Assembly (NCBI GenBank): GCA_040752255.1 | Contig: JBFMFD010000025.1 | Location: 1-22,290, forward strand | Source: J051 sp040752255 | Lineage (GTDB): Bacteria; Armatimonadota; Fimbriimonadia; Fimbriimonadales; ATM1 | Length of the DNA stretch: 22,290 nucleotides | Reading direction: 5' to 3' | Shown: piece after piece, positions 13,580 through 20,594 of the stretch | How positions within the stretch are numbered: position 1 is the first letter of the stretch | Layout: each line of letters opens with the position of its first letter | Position numbers and translations under genes: made by a program | Notes under the pieces: model-generated | Seen by the model: only the letters and a program-made list of their open reading frames with translations | The model's database searches: none | What the model was told of the DNA's origin: nothing

Positions 13580-14770
13580 TTAGCGTGCGAAGGTACGCAC
13601 GATGGTCGTCCGGAAGTCCGCATCTTTCTCCAGCAGTTGAATCACCTTCTCAGGGCCGTTGAACTCGACAAGAAGCTCGCAGTAAGGAGAGTCGTGAGTG
13701 GCTTTCCACATGGCCGTGCTCCGTTCGGCATCCTCAAGTCTGCCATCAACCAGCACCGCGCTGAATGCGACTACGTCTCGCATCTTAGGGCGGGCGGGCA
13801 CGCCGGTGGCATCGGACAGCAGTTGCGCGAACGCATCACTCTCCTCGCCACTTCGAACAAACCTAATCTGCCCCGTCTCGCTCCAGGGAAGCTCAATGGA
13901 CACTTTCACCTCGTGCGGGCCGTACCTCCCGCGTCCCACAGCCACCACCCTCGCCCCCACCCGGCGCACCTCGGCCAGCGGAAGCACGATTCGCTCGGGC
14001 AGCGAGTCCTCTGGAATCGGGGGCAGGTTGCGAACACTATCGGGAATCGCCGCGTTTGCACGGGACAGCTTCCGCTCCAGTTTTCGAATCGCGCGCTCTA
14101 GTGCGCGATCAGTCGATCGCAGCCGAGATCGTAGCTCACGTTCAAAGAACTTCTCCTTCGAGAGCCTCACGTACCGCTGCGTCGTCTCCGACTCCCATTC
14201 AGTAGTGATGATGGGTAGCAGCAGCGGTTCCAGACTAGACAACCGACTGCGCCATTCCCGAAGCGCGTGCAACGAGCGCTCCGTCCCAACGCGTGAAAGA
14301 CCATCAAGAACATCCTCTGGAAAGATCGCCAAGATCTTGGGAAGACCAGCTAGCACCGCGTCCTCAACCTCGCTGGGCGGGCAGTACTTCACCGCGGCGG
14401 GGACAAGGACGGAGGAATTATATGCATCATCGCGAAGCATGTGTAACAGGGAACAACAAACCAGATCGCGCCGCTCCGGATTGGAGTCACGCAACGCCTC
14501 GCACACATTAAAGCGAACCCTCCAGTCGCCTGATTCGGCGTAAGCAAGAAGCTGTGTCGGGTCATACTTGAAGTCAGTGCCCTCGACGGTCCGCACCAGA
14601 TAGGAACGAAGCACCTCCTCGTTGACCTCATATATGTTATCAAGCATGAACGCGTACATCTCAGCCGTAGGGGCGACATCGTGCCGAATGACGTCCCAGA
14701 TGTTTACCCCAAACTGATGGGTGAATCTTTCTCCCAGCGGCTTCATCTCAGGAAACCGATCCTCGGTCAC
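13580..14770 (-). CDS. Hypothetical cytoplasmic protein of module C6, possibly helical-repeat
   Basis: This encodes 396 residues with no signal peptide or membrane segment. The first 200 residues are helix-rich and look HEAT-like in rhythm (LLAYAESGDWRVRFNVCEAL, DLVCCSLLHMLRDDAYNSSV, EVEDAVLAGLPKILAIFPED). A basic coiled stretch follows (RSRLRSTDRALERAIRKLER), then a beta-rich C-terminal part. No family is recognised. The start is GTG 14770, and its GTGA overlaps the TGA that ends the RHS piece of C6, so it is translationally coupled to the RHS frame. Its stop lies directly against the 28-bp repeat of C7. Position suggests an immunity protein, though it is longer than most single-domain immunity proteins. 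Confidence 0.6.
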   Translation of the reverse strand: MTEDRFPEMKPLGERFTHQFGVNIWDVIRHDVAPTAEMYAFMLDNIYEVNEEVLRSYLVRTVEGTDFKYDPTQLLAYAESGDWRVRFNVCEALRDSNPERRDLVCCSLLHMLRDDAYNSSVLVPAAVKYCPPSEVEDAVLAGLPKILAIFPEDVLDGLSRVGTERSLHALREWRSRLSSLEPLLLPIITTEWESETTQRYVRLSKEKFFERELRSRLRSTDRALERAIRKLERKLSRANAAIPDSVRNLPPIPEDSLPERIVLPLAEVRRVGARVVAVGRGRYGPHEVKVSIELPWSETGQIRFVRSGEESDAFAQLLSDATGVPARPKMRDVVAFSAVLVDGRLEDAERSTAMWKATHDSPYCELLVEFNGPEKVIQLLEKDADFRTTIVRTFAR

Positions 14771-15228
14771 CAGCCTGCTCCCCTGAATGACATTGTTATA
14801 TGAATAATATCGCCTCGAGTGATTGCGCCGTAATGGAACGGGCCTTGCCAGGGACCGCTCGACGACACCTCGTTCCCGAAAGCGTCGTACTGCTTGCTCG
14901 CAGCAACGGTCTGCGAGGTCGAGGTTTGCTCAACGCTGTTCTTGATGTCCGCGTGGTAGTAGTTGCTCGTCGTCCCGCGCTTCTCCGACACCAGAGGCGT
15001 GTACGTTGCGCCGCTGTCCGAGACGATCGACCCGATCAGGCCCGAACTCGCACGAAGGTACATATTGCTCCCGCTTGAATCGGACTTAGAGACCCTCGCC
15101 CCGAAGCCGTTGCACGCAAACGTGTTCGTCGTCATGTCTGGCCTCGAGATCGAGGTTACCTGATCCTCATAGTCATACGGCGGCGACGTCGAGCCAACAG
15201 ATCCCGCCAGCTGACTCCTCACTTGCAC
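14767..15228 (-). pseudogene. RHS core fragment of module C6 with foreign short tail
   Basis: A frame of 153 residues. Residues from about 18 on match the RHS core of C2 closely (YDYEDQVTSISRPDM, NGFGARVSKSDSSGSN, YHADIKNSVEQTSTSQTVAA, YDAFGNEVSSSGPWQGPF). Homology stops at TACGGCG (about 14829), just before the conserved GYHTDSDYGLKHLGARYYD core end. The frame then continues for about 18 residues (AITRGDIIHITMSFRGAGW) to TGA, overlapping the next gene by 4 bases. The core end and the toxin domain are missing. A GTG at 15228 with GAGGG 6 bases upstream could start a short product. Confidence 0.8.
15133..15160 (-). repeat. RHS junction repeat, copy in C6
   Basis: The 28-bp repeat with one change (GACATG instead of GGCATG on the minus strand, giving RPDM). 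The inverted core CCTCGAGATCGAGG is intact. It lies inside the RHS fragment. Confidence 0.85.
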
Positions 15229-15275
15229 ATGCTTCCCTCATCCCGTCCCCACGGCATCAAAGAACGCGGCACCTC

Positions 15276-16247
15276 TCACCACCAGAGCCGGAGAGGAAGG
15301 CTCACCTCGGTCAAATCTTGTTCGCTCACGAGCAACCGTGGTTTACCGAGGCGTCCATCCGTAAAGTCCGCGACAAACAAGCCGCTGTCGGGCTGGTCGC
15401 TCCTCCCCGGCAATCCCTCGGCCAGGAATGCCACCTGCCTTCCGTCATTGGAGAAGGTTGCCGCGAAGAAAGATGGCATCCCCTCCCACTCTGACGCCTC
15501 GAACCCGCTAGTCCCAGGCGGCATCGTGAAGCGCGTCCACTTCTTTGTGATCACGTCATGAACAATCAGTCCGTGACCGACCACTGGGTTCCCATCGACG
15601 GCAAGCAGAAACGCGCCGTCCGGCGACCAGCGTGGCGCAACACCCGGGCCCAAGCGCTCCGCTTTGCGCGTGCGGCGATCAAAGATCCAGACGTCGTGAC
15701 ACAGATCTGTATCGTACGAATGGTACCGCCTGTCGGTTGGCACGGTGTACGCGACGAGGCGCCCGCCGGGCGAGAGAGTGGGCTCGCAGCCCTGCATCGG
15801 CAACTCCTCTTCGGCACTCCCTGATCGGATGTAAATGGGACTGGGCTCATCAATAGAGGCAATCGTCGTGTAGACGATCGTTCCGGATTCAGGATCTATG
15901 TCGAAGACCCTCACTGGCCTCGATAGCTTCTGCCCGGCCTCCCCAACTTCCGCCCCCTCCGCGCCGACGCGGATGGGATAGATCGCACCGTTGCGCGCCA
16001 GCCACGCTAGACGCCCTCGAACGCACACATAGTCCGCTCGCGCCAGCCACCTAGCCCCGTGCGCACTGAGGGAATACACCTCACCGCCGCCCAATGCAAC
16101 CATGGGCGGAGATGTCGACCGATCAACCTGAGTCGCGCTTGTAGGTGGATCGATCGCTCGCTCCCACTGGCAGCACAGCATCAGGCAGCCGGCGACGAGT
16201 ACGAGACAACTCCACCGGCGCATGACGAGATCGGCACCACAAACCAT
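15276..16247 (-). CDS. Putative lipoprotein with TolB/PD40-type beta-propeller repeats (module C5)
   Basis: This encodes 323 residues from ATG 16247; ATG 16223 is an alternative. A hydrophobic start with several Cys (RRWSCLVLVAGCLMLCC) suggests a lipoprotein signal. The rest shows repeated beta-propeller blades of the PD40 kind: PTLSPGGRLVAYTV, DVWIFDRRTRKAERLGPGV, APRWSPDGAFLLAVDGNPVV and ATFSNDGRQVAFLAE. Such propellers mediate protein contacts in the periplasm. The in-frame RHS piece of C5 ends 8 bases before the ATG, which favours the 16247 start. It ends 47 bases before the RHS fragment of C6. It could be an immunity or carried cargo protein; no exact family is recognised. Confidence 0.65.
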   Translation of the reverse strand: MVCGADLVMRRWSCLVLVAGCLMLCCQWERAIDPPTSATQVDRSTSPPMVALGGGEVYSLSAHGARWLARADYVCVRGRLAWLARNGAIYPIRVGAEGAEVGEAGQKLSRPVRVFDIDPESGTIVYTTIASIDEPSPIYIRSGSAEEELPMQGCEPTLSPGGRLVAYTVPTDRRYHSYDTDLCHDVWIFDRRTRKAERLGPGVAPRWSPDGAFLLAVDGNPVVGHGLIVHDVITKKWTRFTMPPGTSGFEASEWEGMPSFFAATFSNDGRQVAFLAEGLPGRSDQPDSGLFVADFTDGRLGKPRLLVSEQDLTEVSLPLRLWW

Positions 16248-16255
16248 CACAAATC

Positions 16256-16440
16256 TCAACCGTCGCCGGGCCTGACCATACAATCACGGCTGCCGCATAC
16301 AGCGACGTTCGTCGTCATGCCTGGCCTCGAAGTCGAGGTTACCCGGTCCTCATCGTCATAGACGAGCGACGTCGCGTTACGCTCGTCCGGCGATTGTTGT
16401 CGTCATAGCCGTACGACTCCGTCTTGTTCTCGCCATCGTT
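16256..16440 (-). pseudogene. Degenerate RHS YD-repeat fragment of module C5
   Basis: The upstream part reads NKTESYGYDDNNRRTS, a YD-repeat type stretch. A frame change follows near 16375, and then come TSLVYDDEDRVTSTSRPGM and TTN in the usual RHS frame. Homology stops about 10 bases after the 28-bp repeat. The frame runs on as VAVCGSRDCMVRPGDG to TGA (16258-16256), 8 bases before the ATG of the propeller gene. A CCCCG/CGGGG hairpin lies just upstream (about 16455-16470), after the stop of the 164-residue gene. Confidence 0.7.
16316..16343 (-). repeat. RHS junction repeat, copy in C5
   Basis: The 28-bp repeat with ACTTCG in place of ATCTCG on the minus strand (VTSTSRPGM), so the inverted core is imperfect here. 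RHS homology ends about 10 bases beyond its CATG end. Confidence 0.8.
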
Positions 16441-16471
16441 GACGCCGCGCTCACCCCGACAGCGGGGAACC

Positions 16472-16966
16472 CTAACCATCCTTCTGGGTGAACACACTGC
16501 GCAACCGGTGCTGCCTTAGGAAGCGGCGGTTCAAACCATCGTAGCTCCAGAACAGAATCCGCTTCCACCAAGGGAGGCGCGCCCACGCGTCTCGAATTGT
16601 CGAGTATGCACTCGGTGGAACCTTCGCAGTCGGCATCTCAGCGTATCGGGCGCAGAGGCGCAGTGTCGTGATCGAAGGTGCGTCGCGCACCAACGCCGCT
16701 ATCACATCCCACATGCCCGGCCAATCTGACTCAAGGGTGACGAGCATCTCAGCGCAAGCAGTGCGGAAAAAACTGTCGGACGCTCCATACCGGTTCAAAG
16801 CCTCAACGAGCGGGGATTCCCAATCCGGCGGAAGCCATCGTTCGAGGGATACTTCATCGTATAAAATCATCTGCGCCCAAGCCTCTCCGGCCGCAGCCGA
16901 CTCGAGAACGTGGCTAATGTCGATTCTGCTTAGGCGCCGAGCCTCTCTCGCGGTATGTTGTCTCAT
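16472..16966 (-). CDS. Hypothetical small cytoplasmic protein of module C4
   Basis: This encodes 164 residues that are mostly helical, with many Trp and acidic residues (EAWAQMILYDEVSLERWL, TACAEMLVTLESDWPGMW) and a basic C-terminus (GLNRRFLRQHRLRSVFTQKD). There is no signal peptide or clear membrane segment. No family is recognised. Its ATG overlaps the TGA of the RHS frame of C4 (ATGA), the classic toxin-to-immunity spacing in polymorphic toxin loci. Size and position fit an immunity protein whose toxin has been lost. Confidence 0.6.
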   Translation of the reverse strand: MRQHTAREARRLSRIDISHVLESAAAGEAWAQMILYDEVSLERWLPPDWESPLVEALNRYGASDSFFRTACAEMLVTLESDWPGMWDVIAALVRDAPSITTLRLCARYAEMPTAKVPPSAYSTIRDAWARLPWWKRILFWSYDGLNRRFLRQHRLRSVFTQKDG

Positions 16967-17259
16967 GACTCGGTAACCCAGACATCAGGGTCGCTAGGGG
17001 TCTTATGCGTGGCGTACCATGCCGCTCCCGACGCGACCACCGACGTCCCGCTCCGCAGATACGTGGTCGACCCGCCGCTGTCGTGCTTGCTCACCCGCGC
17101 GCCGAAGGCGTTGTACGCAAACGTGTTCGTCGCCATGCCTGGCCTCGAGGTCGAGGTTACCCGGTCCTCATAGTCATAGACGAGCGACGTCGTCCCGCCG
17201 GCCGCGACGACATGCGGTGCATCGACACGTCGTGCTCCTGCCTCTGCTTGCCCCACCAT
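16963..17259 (-). CDS. Short RHS-derived protein of module C4
   Basis: This encodes 98 residues. ATG 17259 has a strong GGAGG 9 bases upstream, so this fragment may be translated on its own. After about 20 unique residues (MVGQAEAGARRVDAPHVVAA) the RHS core follows: GGTTSLVYDYEDRVTSTSRP, NTFAYNAFGARVSKHDSGGS, TTYLRSGT. It then ends in a unique tail, roughly SVVASGAAWYATHKTPSDPD plus VWVTES. The tail is too short for a known enzymatic toxin. The TGA overlaps the ATG of the next gene. The first residues do not match any other copy. Confidence 0.6.
   Translation of the reverse strand: MVGQAEAGARRVDAPHVVAAGGTTSLVYDYEDRVTSTSRPGMATNTFAYNAFGARVSKHDSGGSTTYLRSGTSVVASGAAWYATHKTPSDPDVWVTES
17134..17161 (-). 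repeat. RHS junction repeat, copy in C4
   Basis: The 28-bp repeat with ACCTCG in place of ATCTCG on the minus strand (VTSTSRPGM). It lies inside continuous RHS homology on both sides. Confidence 0.82.
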
Positions 17260-17298
17260 CGCTACTAGCCTCCTCTTTCGGCATCCGACGCGCTCACA

Positions 17299-17631
17299 TC
17301 ACCTGCAATGGATGACAGACATGTTCAGATCGCTGACCCTAAACGACAGCCGGAGCGGGATACCTGTCGTAACAGTCAGAGTCCCCTCAGCCCAGACAAG
17401 CTCATTCACGTCATACCAGCCAACACGCTCCGTATCTTCTACGTCAACGCCGAGAACTGACCGGACCACGAGGATCTGTGAGGCATCACCACTGCGGTGA
17501 TCGGCGTACAGCACCAGGACACGCACCGAGCCGTCCTGCCCGAGCATATCGTCCAAGTCGAACCAGAGATCGTGAATCCGATCCGTCGCCTCCAACAGAC
17601 CCGAAGGTGTTCGCACCTCTAGTCGCGGCAT
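17299..17631 (-). CDS. Hypothetical small protein of module C3, immunity candidate
   Basis: This encodes 110 residues, acidic and beta-rich (RIHDLWFDLDDMLGQDGSVR, VRVLVLYADHRSG, VGWYDVNELVWAEGTLTV), ending LRLSFRVSDLNMSVIHCR. There is no signal peptide or membrane segment. No family is recognised, but small acidic cytoplasmic proteins directly after an RHS tip are typical immunity proteins. The RHS frame of C3 ends at TAG 8 bases upstream of its ATG. TATAGA overlaps that stop, with 6 bases to the ATG, so it may also have its own leaderless promoter. Confidence 0.6.
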   Translation of the reverse strand: MPRLEVRTPSGLLEATDRIHDLWFDLDDMLGQDGSVRVLVLYADHRSGDASQILVVRSVLGVDVEDTERVGWYDVNELVWAEGTLTVTTGIPLRLSFRVSDLNMSVIHCR

Positions 17632-17637
17632 CTTTAT

Positions 17638-17643
17638 TCTATA
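17638..17643 (-). promoter_or_regulatory. Possible -10 box of the 110-residue gene of C3
   Basis: TATAGA on the minus strand lies 6 bases before ATG 17631 and overlaps the TAG stop of the RHS fragment. TAGAAT, two bases nearer the start, is an alternative. The local sequence is AT-rich, so chance is possible. Confidence 0.3.
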
Positions 17644-17811
17644 ACTCCAACAAGACGTTCGAACCTCGGCTCACCCCATCCCGTGCCGACCGGATCTGCC
17701 GGAACCGGCGACGGAGCCGGCTCTCCAAGCATCGGAAGCGCCCTCGCGAACCGCGCGAGATCGAGGTTACCCGGTCCTCATAGTCATAGACGAGCGACGT
17801 CGTCCCGCCGC
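17639..17811 (-). pseudogene. Short RHS fragment of module C3 with basic tail
   Basis: About 54 bases of RHS core (GGTTSLVYDYEDRVTSIS) begin at 17811, where identity with the C4 copy starts. The core breaks inside the 28-bp repeat. The frame continues as a strongly basic tail of about 37 residues (RGSRGRFRCLESRLRRRF and onward to NVLLEL) and stops at TAG 17641-17639, 7 bases before the next gene. The fragment replaced or cut the 3' end of the 158-residue gene upstream, which reads through it in another frame to 17784. Confidence 0.7.
17757..17771 (-). repeat. RHS junction repeat, half copy in C3
   Basis: Only the GGTAACCTCGATCTC half of the 28-bp repeat is present. The break falls in the middle of the inverted core, and the sequence beyond is unrelated to the other copies. 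Confidence 0.75.
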
Positions 17812-18260
17812 TCACCCTGGCGCGGCAGTGGGGGCACGTCGCCTTCAAGCTGATCTACAGGGATGATGACATCCCGCCGCTGGGAGAACCATCCGAATGG
17901 GCCAGTGCCGCGAAAGGTCAAACGCATTTCTATGGACCCCTCGGAGTGCCGCGCATAGGTCCAAGTCACGCGGTACCGGTCGAGCTTCCCGAACCACCAC
18001 TCGTCCCAAGTGCCCTGGTACTTCCAGGACCCAGCGTCCGTCTGTTCCTGCACGAACTGCTTTAACTCATCAGGGGTCAAAGGCCAGGACTGGCGCCGAT
18101 TCACAAAGTCAACGGCTACCGACCGTACACCCATAGCGGTCTTGTAAATATAGGAATTCTCCGACCCGTAGACCGTGTAAGCCCATAGACCGCCGAAGGA
18201 CAGGGCAAGGACACCCACCGCCACGAGCACGCTCCGTCTCTTTTTACTTGACCTTGCCAT
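17784..18260 (-). CDS. Hypothetical membrane-anchored protein, 3' end within RHS fragment (module C2)
   Basis: This encodes 158 residues. A basic start (MARSSKKRRS) and one hydrophobic helix (VLVAVGVLALSFGGLWAYTV) suggest an N-terminal anchor with the rest outside the cytoplasm. The outer part contains SVAVDFVNRRQSWPLTPDEL and WDEWWFGKLDRYRVTWTYAR and a beta-rich end (RLTFRGTGPFGWFSQRRDVI). The last eight residues (RRDDVARL) are read from RHS-core DNA in a non-RHS frame, so the natural C-terminus was probably altered by the insertion or deletion that created C3. It lies 82 bases downstream of the 218-residue gene and is probably co-transcribed with it. The family is unknown; it could be an immunity or accessory protein. 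Confidence 0.55.
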   Translation of the reverse strand: MARSSKKRRSVLVAVGVLALSFGGLWAYTVYGSENSYIYKTAMGVRSVAVDFVNRRQSWPLTPDELKQFVQEQTDAGSWKYQGTWDEWWFGKLDRYRVTWTYARHSEGSIEMRLTFRGTGPFGWFSQRRDVIIPVDQLEGDVPPLPRQGERRDDVARL

Positions 18261-18342
18261 TTGGTCTCATCGCGCCCGCCTTGCCGCCGTCGATCGGCCG
18301 CGGGTGAGGATCGAACGCACTATGGTTGCCGATTGCCACGGA

Positions 18343-18999
18343 TTACACACCACCAGCGGATTCGCCTGACAGTTCTATTAGGCGCTGTACCGCGAGCGCC
18401 CTCAACGCCTCCACTTCCTCCTTCAGAAGAGGCATATCTCCCCGGGTACTGAGCTTCCGACGTACGAGTTCTTCAGCCTCGTCCTCGTCCGGCCCTCGCC
18501 ACAAGTGGCCCGGGTCAGGTTTAAAACCCAGATTCTCTGGGTCGTGGCAGTACGAGAACCACTGTGCGAGGTTGCGTAGACGCTCGACTGGGGGAGGCGG
18601 TCGCAGCGAAACACCGCCTAGCCTCTCGAACGCCTCGGCGAGGTCACCACCTGCGTACAAGCCTTGAAACCCAGCACCACCATACAAGACGTGTCTCAAC
18701 CACGTCCACTGCAGCTGTGTGTCTTCCCTTCTCAAACAGTCGCGTAACGACCAAGCATATGCAAAGTGGATCGGGCAGAGCACGTACGGGTCGGGTTCGA
18801 TTGACTCTAAGTACTCGTCAACGAATGACTGGACTATCCACGCCCTGAGCGGCGTCAGCCCTTCCACCCTCAGCGAAAACACGGGTGTGTAAGACCTCCA
18901 AGCAACGGACTGGTACAGCCACGCTATGGGCCAACCTGCCAGCAACAGATCCAGAAGGACTCCGACCGTGTCGTTGCGCAGCATGACCTGCCTGGCCAT
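18343..18999 (-). CDS. Putative immunity protein for the C2 tip
   Basis: This encodes 218 residues from ATG 18999, only 4 bases after the TGA of the C2 RHS protein. A moderately hydrophobic N-terminal stretch (DTVGVLLDLLLAGWPIAWLY) is followed by a helix-rich, Trp-rich and acidic body (SFVDEYLESIEPDPYVLCPI, LRREDTQLQWTWLRHVLYGG) and a long C-terminal helix (LLKEEVEALRALAVQRLIEL). It is not recognised as a known Imm family. The immediate position after a complete toxin tip makes it the best immunity candidate in the array. Confidence 0.6.
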   Translation of the reverse strand: MARQVMLRNDTVGVLLDLLLAGWPIAWLYQSVAWRSYTPVFSLRVEGLTPLRAWIVQSFVDEYLESIEPDPYVLCPIHFAYAWSLRDCLRREDTQLQWTWLRHVLYGGAGFQGLYAGGDLAEAFERLGGVSLRPPPPVERLRNLAQWFSYCHDPENLGFKPDPGHLWRGPDEDEAEELVRRKLSTRGDMPLLKEEVEALRALAVQRLIELSGESAGGV

Positions 19000-19003
19000 C
19001 TAA

Positions 19004-20077
19004 TCATGGCCCTCCGACAACTGGCGCGAAGGTCGGCACACTTCGTTCCTGTTCCCGAGCGTGATCATCAAGAGGTAGCACGAACGGATCTGGCCGGGGC
19101 AGGCGGATAGGAATGTGCCTGCCATCAGGAGTGTTCCAGTGCCAGCCATGCCTCGGGGACCAGTCAATCCTGCCAACCTGTCGCCCCCTCCAATCAAAAC
19201 TTACGGCTCTGCGTCCGCCAAACCTCGGAGTAGACTTTCTGAAGCGCATCGCGAATCCGAGCAGCTTCACGGGCTTTGTGGGGTCGGCGCGCCACCAAGC
19301 CACCCCCACCTGGGCACCAAAACCGCCGAGCGCGGAAGAGCCCACCACCTGACCGCCCACACGCCCCGCGCGGTATGCCCAGCTGTCAAAGTCAACGAAG
19401 TTGTCGTTCAAGTTTGGGTTGATCCAGTCCCGGATCTTACCACTTAGTCCGAAAGACGCCCCGTCTCCAAAGCCGATGACGAAGTCGTAAGTACCGTGCA
19501 ACGCGCGCTGCCACCAAGGTGTGGCGTCAATGCCTTCGGTCCGTCTGCCATCCGGCAGCAGGGCCTCTGGCGCGAACTCCGCCGGTGCTGGCTCTAAGCC
19601 GGTCGCATCGAAGAGGTTGAGCGGGTTGGCATAGCAGTACGCATACCAGTTGCTCCCGTCCCCAATCGGATCTCTCGACAGGAACCGGCCCGTCGTCGAG
19701 TCGTAGTACCGCGCGCCCAGGTGCTTGAGGCCGTAGTCGGAGTCCGTGTGGTAGCCAAACGCCCCGCCGTACTGGAACGGGCCTTGCCAGGGACCGCTCG
19801 ACGACACCTCGTTGCCGAAAGCGTCGTACTGCTTGCTCGCCGCCACGCCTTGGCCGGTCGAGGTTTGCTCAACGCTGTTCTTGATGTCCGCGTGATAGTA
19901 GGTGCTCGTCGTCCCGCGCTTTTCGGACACGCCCGGCGTGTACGTCGCTGCGCTGTCCGAGACTATCGAGCCGATCAAGCCCGAGCTCCCGCGAAGGTAC
20001 GTGTTGCTTCCGCTTGAGTCGCTCTTGCTCACCCGCGCGCCGAAGTCGTTGTGCTCAAGATTGATTGGATAAATCAT
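19004..20077 (-). CDS. RHS C-terminal module C2: core end, linker and toxin-like tip
   Basis: This encodes 357 residues from ATG 20077, which lies 4 bases after the upstream gene's stop. RHS homology begins at residue 10 (NDFGARVSKSDSSG). The classic core end is present: LKHLGARYYDSTTGRF (to about 131), SRDPIGDGSNWYAYCYANPL and FDATGL (to about 161). This is where RHS shells are normally cleaved from their tips. A Gly-rich linker (about 185-262; HGTYDFVIGFGDGASFGLSG, GRVGGQVVGSSALGGFGAQV) resembles pre-toxin regions. The tip (about 266-357) is basic, with DPTKPVKLLGFAMRFRKSTP, RIDWSPRHGWHWNTPDG and RHIPIRLPRPDPFVLPL; the clustered His and Trp suggest a catalytic site, but no family is recognised. 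It lacks the rest of the RHS shell and a secretion signal, so it is a silent or displaced module. It may be usable only after recombination with a full rhs gene. Confidence 0.75.
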   Translation of the reverse strand: MIYPINLEHNDFGARVSKSDSSGSNTYLRGSSGLIGSIVSDSAATYTPGVSEKRGTTSTYYHADIKNSVEQTSTGQGVAASKQYDAFGNEVSSSGPWQGPFQYGGAFGYHTDSDYGLKHLGARYYDSTTGRFLSRDPIGDGSNWYAYCYANPLNLFDATGLEPAPAEFAPEALLPDGRRTEGIDATPWWQRALHGTYDFVIGFGDGASFGLSGKIRDWINPNLNDNFVDFDSWAYRAGRVGGQVVGSSALGGFGAQVGVAWWRADPTKPVKLLGFAMRFRKSTPRFGGRRAVSFDWRGRQVGRIDWSPRHGWHWNTPDGRHIPIRLPRPDPFVLPLDDHAREQERSVPTFAPVVGGP

Positions 20078-20081
20078 CCTC

Positions 20082-20594
20082 TCACTGCCGATCCTCCCAT
20101 GAGCGGTGCGCTTGTCCATCGCGGGCTCGGAGACCCTTTCGCCCAGACCACCACCAAACGCCCAGTCCGCCAAGAAGAAGACCAATTGAGAATGCCAACA
20201 CCCAGCCTGGAACCGCATCACGAACGGCCGACATTCCCAAATGCGACTCACCGTGCAGACTGGGTGTGGACGTCGGCCCGATGACAACAACGATTGCGCT
20301 GTCGCCAAGCATGACGGCGGGGGGCAGACGGCGGCTTAGGAGGAACTCCCGATAAACCTTGCCGTTTTCCGTTAGAATCTCAACCGGTATTGCGTTTCCC
20401 GAAAAGAAACCTTCACGCACTACGAGCTCTCCGTCTGGCGGAATGGTCCCCATTACCCTATCGCCCCAGTATTCAACCCTGAGCGCGAAATCTGTGTGGT
20501 TGACGAACAGCACGTCATAAAACCGCCCACACCCTGAGGCTGCGCTTAGCACAACTCCAAGCCCCACGAGCACCAAAGTTTGGCTCCACCCCAT
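20082..20594 (-). CDS. Hypothetical lipoprotein with C-terminal membrane helix (module C1)
   Basis: This encodes 170 residues. The start MGWSQTLVLVGLGVVLSAAS followed by GC looks like a lipoprotein signal with Cys22. A beta-rich periplasmic domain follows (FYDVLFVNHTDFALRVEYWG, GTIPPDGELVVREGFFSGN), then a C-terminal transmembrane helix (WVLAFSIGLLLGGLGVWWW) and a basic tail. The family is unknown. Its ATG follows directly on the TAG of the RHS frame of C1, with no bases between. The double anchoring suggests a protein facing the periplasm, which would suit immunity against an envelope-acting toxin. Confidence 0.6.
   Translation of the reverse strand: MGWSQTLVLVGLGVVLSAASGCGRFYDVLFVNHTDFALRVEYWGDRVMGTIPPDGELVVREGFFSGNAIPVEILTENGKVYREFLLSRRLPPAVMLGDSAIVVVIGPTSTPSLHGESHLGMSAVRDAVPGWVLAFSIGLLLGGLGVWWWSGRKGLRARDGQAHRSWEDRQ

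Noticed and set aside
18261..18342. tRNA-like bases (GGATCGAAC) on the plus strand
   Set aside because: No acceptor, D-arm or anticodon stem can be built around them.
20078..20308. N-terminal extension of the C2 RHS protein to 20308
   Set aside because: These residues are an out-of-frame reading of the lipoprotein gene at 20082-20594 and do not resemble RHS; ATG 20077 is used instead.
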